Source: DASSUW01 sp963811895
GTDB lineage: Bacteria > Actinomycetota > Thermoleophilia > Solirubrobacterales > Solirubrobacteraceae
Assembly: GCA_963811895.1 (NCBI GenBank)
Contig: CAWETE010000010.1
Coordinates: forward strand, 310,001-374,000
Direction of reading: 5' to 3'
Length of the DNA stretch: 64,000 bases
The notes beneath the pieces were generated by a model. That model did not search any database, had not been told where the DNA came from, and saw nothing but the letters and a program-made list of their open reading frames with translations. The first letter of the stretch is position 1, and each line of letters begins with the position of its first letter. This document shows, piece after piece, positions 61,388 through 64,000 of this stretch. Position numbers and translations under genes: made by a program.

Positions 61388-62115
61388 TCAGCGCCGGCCA
61401 GTAGCGGTCGGGCGCCTCGGCGAACGGGAAGTGGCCGACGCCCTCGATGACGACCAGCTCGCCGTGCGGGGCGGTCTCGGCGATCCGCTCGGCTGCCGCC
61501 CGTCCCGAACCGCTCCTGCGCGCCGACGATGGCGAGCACCGGGATGTCGGCCGCGGCCAGCGCCTCGAGCGCGTGCAGCTCGCCGAGGTCGTGCCCGTGG
61601 TGCGCCTCGACATTGAAGACGACGTCGTCGAGCATCGGGACGACCTTCTCCGGGTTCACGGCGAAGAACGGCATCTGGCCGATCCACACCTCACGACACT
61701 CCTCGGGCGTCTGGACCGAGCTCTCCCGCTCGAAGGCGGCCTCGACGTCGGGCGGCAGGTCCGCGAACGGATCCTCCGGCGTGCCCGGCGCCGGCTCCTC
61801 GTCGGCGTCTGTGCACGAGGCGATGAGACGCGCCGCGCTGCCGGGATAGTCGACGAGGTGCTGCATGGCCACGTAGCCGCCGAACGAGTGGCCGAGCAGG
61901 GTCGGCTGCTCGAGCTCGCGCATGAGCTCCTCGACCGCCGCCGCCTGGTGCGTCAGCGTGAAGTCGTCGACGGGCAGGTCGACGAGCAGCGCGCGGTAGC
62001 CGGCGTCGACGAGCTGCTGCACATGCGGGAGGAACACCGAGCCGTCGAGGCCCGGCCCGGGGTGGAGGAGCACGACGGGCGGTCCGTCGCCGAGATCGCG
62101 GACTTGGACTGCCAT
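61353..62115 (-). pseudogene. Alpha/beta hydrolase, one frameshift
   Basis: From ATG 62115: oxyanion region VVLLHPGPGLDGSVF, nucleophile elbow LLGHSFGGYVAMQ (serine) and IPVLAIVGAQERFG (acid region). Near 61503 the frame shifts and continues AAAERIAETAPHGELVVIEG with VGHFPFAEAPDRYWP supplying the catalytic histidine, ending at 61353. About 253 residues if repaired. Proline iminopeptidase- or esterase-like; substrate unknown. Divergent from rpmE with only 17 bp between start codons. Confidence 0.75.
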
Positions 62116-62132
62116 CTAGAATGAACTACATC

Positions 62133-62348
62133 ATGAAGACCGAGATCCATCCCGAATACGTCGAGGCGACCGTCACCTGCACCTGCGGGAACACGTTCAC
62201 GACGCGCTCGACGAAGGGTGACCTGCACGTGGAGATCTGCTCCAACTGCCACCCGTTCTACACGGGCAAGCAGAAGCTGGTCGACACCGGCGGCCGCGTC
62301 GAGCGGTTCCAGCGCCGGGCTGCCAAGCGCCAGCGCGGCGAGTCCTGA
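62133..62348 (+). CDS. rpmE: 50S ribosomal protein L31, zinc-binding form
   Basis: 71 residues starting MKTEIHPEYVEATVTCTCGN. Zinc ligands C16, C18, C36 and C39 (CTCG and CSNC) identify the C+ form; a zinc-starvation paralogue without cysteines would be expected elsewhere. ATG 62133 gives the canonical MK start; an ATG 12 bases earlier adds MNYI. TAGAAT (62117-62122) is a likely -10, leaving an almost leaderless message. Followed by the DUF1385 gene as in many bacteria. Confidence 0.96.
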   Translation: MKTEIHPEYVEATVTCTCGNTFTTRSTKGDLHVEICSNCHPFYTGKQKLVDTGGRVERFQRRAAKRQRGES

Positions 62349-62386
62349 AGCTCACGTCTGAGGCCGTCGCTGCCGATGCATAGTCG

Positions 62387-63325
62387 GTGAGCGACGACCT
62401 CCTCAGCCTCCAGCGCGACGCTCCTGTAGGCGGCCAGGCCGTCATGGAGGGCGTGATGATGCGCGGCGTCTCCACCTGGGCCGTGGGCGTCCGCAAGCCC
62501 GACGGCGAGGTCGACGTGCAGTCGTTCCCGCTCGTCTCCTGGACCAAGCGCCACCGCGCGTTCCGCCTGCCGGTCATCCGCGGCGTCGTCGCGCTCGTGC
62601 AGTCGCTCAACATCGGCTTCAAGGCGCTCGGCATGTCGGCCAACTCGCAGCTCGACGAGGAAGAGGAGCCGATCTCCGGCGCGATGTGGTTCGGCACCGT
62701 GCTCGTCGCGCTGGTGTTCGCCGTCGGCCTCTTCTTCGTCGTCCCGGTCGGGCTCACCAGCCTGTTCAAGGACCAGCTCGGCTCCGCCTTCCTCTTCTGG
62801 CTGGTCGAGGGGGTCGTGCGGACCGCGATCTTCCTCGGCTACATCGTGCTGATCGCCCGCGTGCCCGACCTGCGGCGCGTGTTCGAGTTCCACGGCGCCG
62901 AGCACAAGACGATCTCCTGCTACGAGGCCGGCCTCCCGCTGACCCCGGAGAACGCCCAGCGCTTCTCGCGCCTGCACCCCCGCTGCGGGACGAGCTTCCT
63001 GCTCATCGTGATGATCGTGGCGATCTTCGTGTTCGCCCCGATCGGCCTGCCCGAGTGGTACATCCTGCTCGCCTCGCGCATCCTCGGCGTCCCGCTCATC
63101 GCGGGCCTGAGCTTCGAGGTCATCAAGTGGGCCGGCAAGAACCGTCGCAAGCCGTGGGTCCAGAAGCTGATGGCGCCCGGGATGATGCTCCAGAAGCTCA
63201 CGACCCGCGAGCCCGACCACGAGCAGCTGGCCGTCGCCATCGCGGCGATGGAGGCCGTGCTCGCGCTCGAGGACCCGCGGGCCGCGTCCGACGAGGATCT
63301 CGTCGGCATCGAAGTCGCCGCCTAG
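62387..63325 (+). CDS. DUF1385 family membrane protein
   Basis: 312-residue protein of the conserved DUF1385 family, usually found between rpmE and prfA. Starts PVGGQAVMEGVMMRGVSTWA, the family hallmark; WTKRHRAFRLPVIRGVVALV, EFHGAEHKTISCYEAG and HPRCGTSFLLIVMIVAIFVF follow. Four hydrophobic helices (about 100-125, 135-160, 203-222, 228-248). The H/C-rich motif HGAEHKTI...HPRCG hints at a metal-dependent function, but none is established. GTG 62387 start. prfA does not follow here. Confidence 0.9.
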   Translation: MSDDLLSLQRDAPVGGQAVMEGVMMRGVSTWAVGVRKPDGEVDVQSFPLVSWTKRHRAFRLPVIRGVVALVQSLNIGFKALGMSANSQLDEEEEPISGAMWFGTVLVALVFAVGLFFVVPVGLTSLFKDQLGSAFLFWLVEGVVRTAIFLGYIVLIARVPDLRRVFEFHGAEHKTISCYEAGLPLTPENAQRFSRLHPRCGTSFLLIVMIVAIFVFAPIGLPEWYILLASRILGVPLIAGLSFEVIKWAGKNRRKPWVQKLMAPGMMLQKLTTREPDHEQLAVAIAAMEAVLALEDPRAASDEDLVGIEVAA

Positions 63326-63341
63326 GGTCACGACTAGGCAC

Positions 63342-63358
63342 GCCATCGATTCGATGGC
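63342..63358. repeat. 17-bp inverted repeat between DUF1385 and HAD genes
   Basis: GCCATCGA-t-TCGATGGC, a perfect 8-bp inverted repeat. No U-tract follows, so operator is as likely as terminator. TAGCTT (63372-63377), 8 bases before the HAD start, is a candidate -10. Confidence 0.7.
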
Positions 63359-63385
63359 ACCGGCTCGTCCGTAGCTTCGCCAGGC

Positions 63386-64000
63386 ATGACAACGCCTATC
63401 TACGACGCCGTCCTGTTCGACCTCGACGGCGTCCTGACATCGACCGCGGCACTGCACGCCCAGTGCTGGAAGCAGACCTTCGATCCCGTGCTCGCCCTCC
63501 ACGGCCAGCCGCCGTTCGACGCCGAGCGCGAGTACCTCGAGCACGTCGACGGCAAGATGCGCGAGGACGGGGTGCGCGACTTCCTGCGCTCGCGCGGCCT
63601 GGACGTGCCGCCGCTCACCGTGCGCCTGATCGCCGGCCGCAAGCAGGCGCTGGTGGAGCAGGCGCTGCTGCGCGGCGGCGTCGAGGCCTTCCCCGGCTCC
63701 GTGCGCTGGGTCCGCCACCTGCGCGAGACCGGCGTTCGCACCGCCGTGGTCTCCTCGAGCGCCAACGCCGACGCGGTCCTCTACGCCGCCGGCATCAGCG
63801 ACCTGTTCGACCTCACCGTCGACGGAGGCGACGTCGCGCGGCTCGGCCTCGCCGGCAAGCCCGCTCCTGACGGCTTCCTCGAGGCCGCCCGGCGGCTCGG
63901 GGTGACTCCCCGGCGCTCGGTCGTCGTCGAGGACGCCCTCGCCGGCGTGGCCGCCGGCCGCGCCGGCGACTTCGGGCTCGTGATCGGCGTCGCCCGCTCG
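63386..64000 (+). CDS. HAD-superfamily phosphatase / beta-phosphoglucomutase-like, truncated by window end
   Basis: At least 205 residues, open at base 64000. Motif I AVLFDLDGVLTSTAALHAQC gives nucleophile D12 and D14; the cap domain follows (about 18-100), then TAVVSSSANADAVL (motif II), GKPAPDGFLEAARRLGV (lysine motif III) and VVVEDALAGVAAGRAG (motif IV). The sequence is typical of the beta-phosphoglucomutase-like group often next to trehalose/maltose phosphorylases, which may lie beyond the window. ATG 63386. Confidence 0.88.
   Translation, partial: MTTPIYDAVLFDLDGVLTSTAALHAQCWKQTFDPVLALHGQPPFDAEREYLEHVDGKMREDGVRDFLRSRGLDVPPLTVRLIAGRKQALVEQALLRGGVEAFPGSVRWVRHLRETGVRTAVVSSSANADAVLYAAGISDLFDLTVDGGDVARLGLAGKPAPDGFLEAARRLGVTPRRSVVVEDALAGVAAGRAGDFGLVIGVARS

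Overview
The window is very GC-rich DNA from a Gram-positive-type (monoderm) actinobacterium, most likely class Thermoleophilia (Solirubrobacterales-like). This placement is an inference. It rests on the GC bias, the secreted C-terminal beta-domains ending in runs like SEPATVTVTLRRRSAG, a Tat-lipoprotein sugar-binding protein, a split methylmalonyl-CoA mutase, and efflux operons without an outer-membrane component. No rRNA or complete canonical tRNA is visible.

Layout. 1-9.7 kb: a secreted M36 metallopeptidase (broken), leucyl aminopeptidase, then a tightly overlapping thiolase / HAD / acyl-CoA dehydrogenase / quinone oxidoreductase operon and a secreted S15 peptidase. 9.7-15.7 kb: two minus-strand units, one with a selenium-binding-protein-like gene, a micro-ORF, TetR and an alpha/beta hydrolase joined to a glycosyltransferase, and one with an epoxide-hydrolase-like protein and a one-cysteine thioredoxin-fold protein. 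15.9-19.3 kb: a large ATPase-LuxR regulator and a membrane sensor-domain protein. 19.7-26.3 kb: two heavy-metal-type RND permeases flanking a minimal adaptor lipoprotein. 26.3-30.8 kb: a tRNA-like element fused to a 30-bp palindrome, an ABC exporter, the large methylmalonyl-CoA mutase subunit, a cupredoxin, and a small ribbon-helix-helix (RHH) protein with a membrane tail.

31-44.6 kb is a surface/secretion region. It holds an RTX-repeat protein, fibronectin-like and proline-rich membrane proteins, a secreted phosphoesterase, a 1081-residue phosphoesterase-glycosidase fusion, a GT39 glycosyltransferase, a GT2-GtrA-kinase-like fusion, a LuxR regulator and a peptidoglycan-binding membrane protein. 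44.6-48.1 kb carries a phosphoesterase, an unknown protein, a sigma factor fused to an RHH domain and a transmembrane helix, and the B12-binding mutase subunit. 49-54.6 kb is an arabinose-type sugar operon under a LacI-type operator. 54.6-57.1 kb has small basic membrane proteins, a DUF892 protein and an SMR transporter with its TetR. 57.2-60.6 kb is the etfB-etfA-ETF:quinone oxidoreductase operon. The end holds rpmE, a DUF1385 protein and a HAD phosphatase cut by the window edge.

Together the thiolase, acyl-CoA dehydrogenase, ETF chain and methylmalonyl-CoA mutase describe fatty/branched-chain acyl-CoA oxidation feeding electrons to quinone and propionyl units to succinyl-CoA. The strongest unusual signals are the membrane-anchored sigma-RHH fusion with its stand-alone RHH-membrane paralogue, several multi-domain surface-glycan fusions, and the tRNA-like palindrome. 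Nine loci contain one or more frameshifts while the longest genes are intact, which fits indel errors in the assembly at least as well as gene decay.
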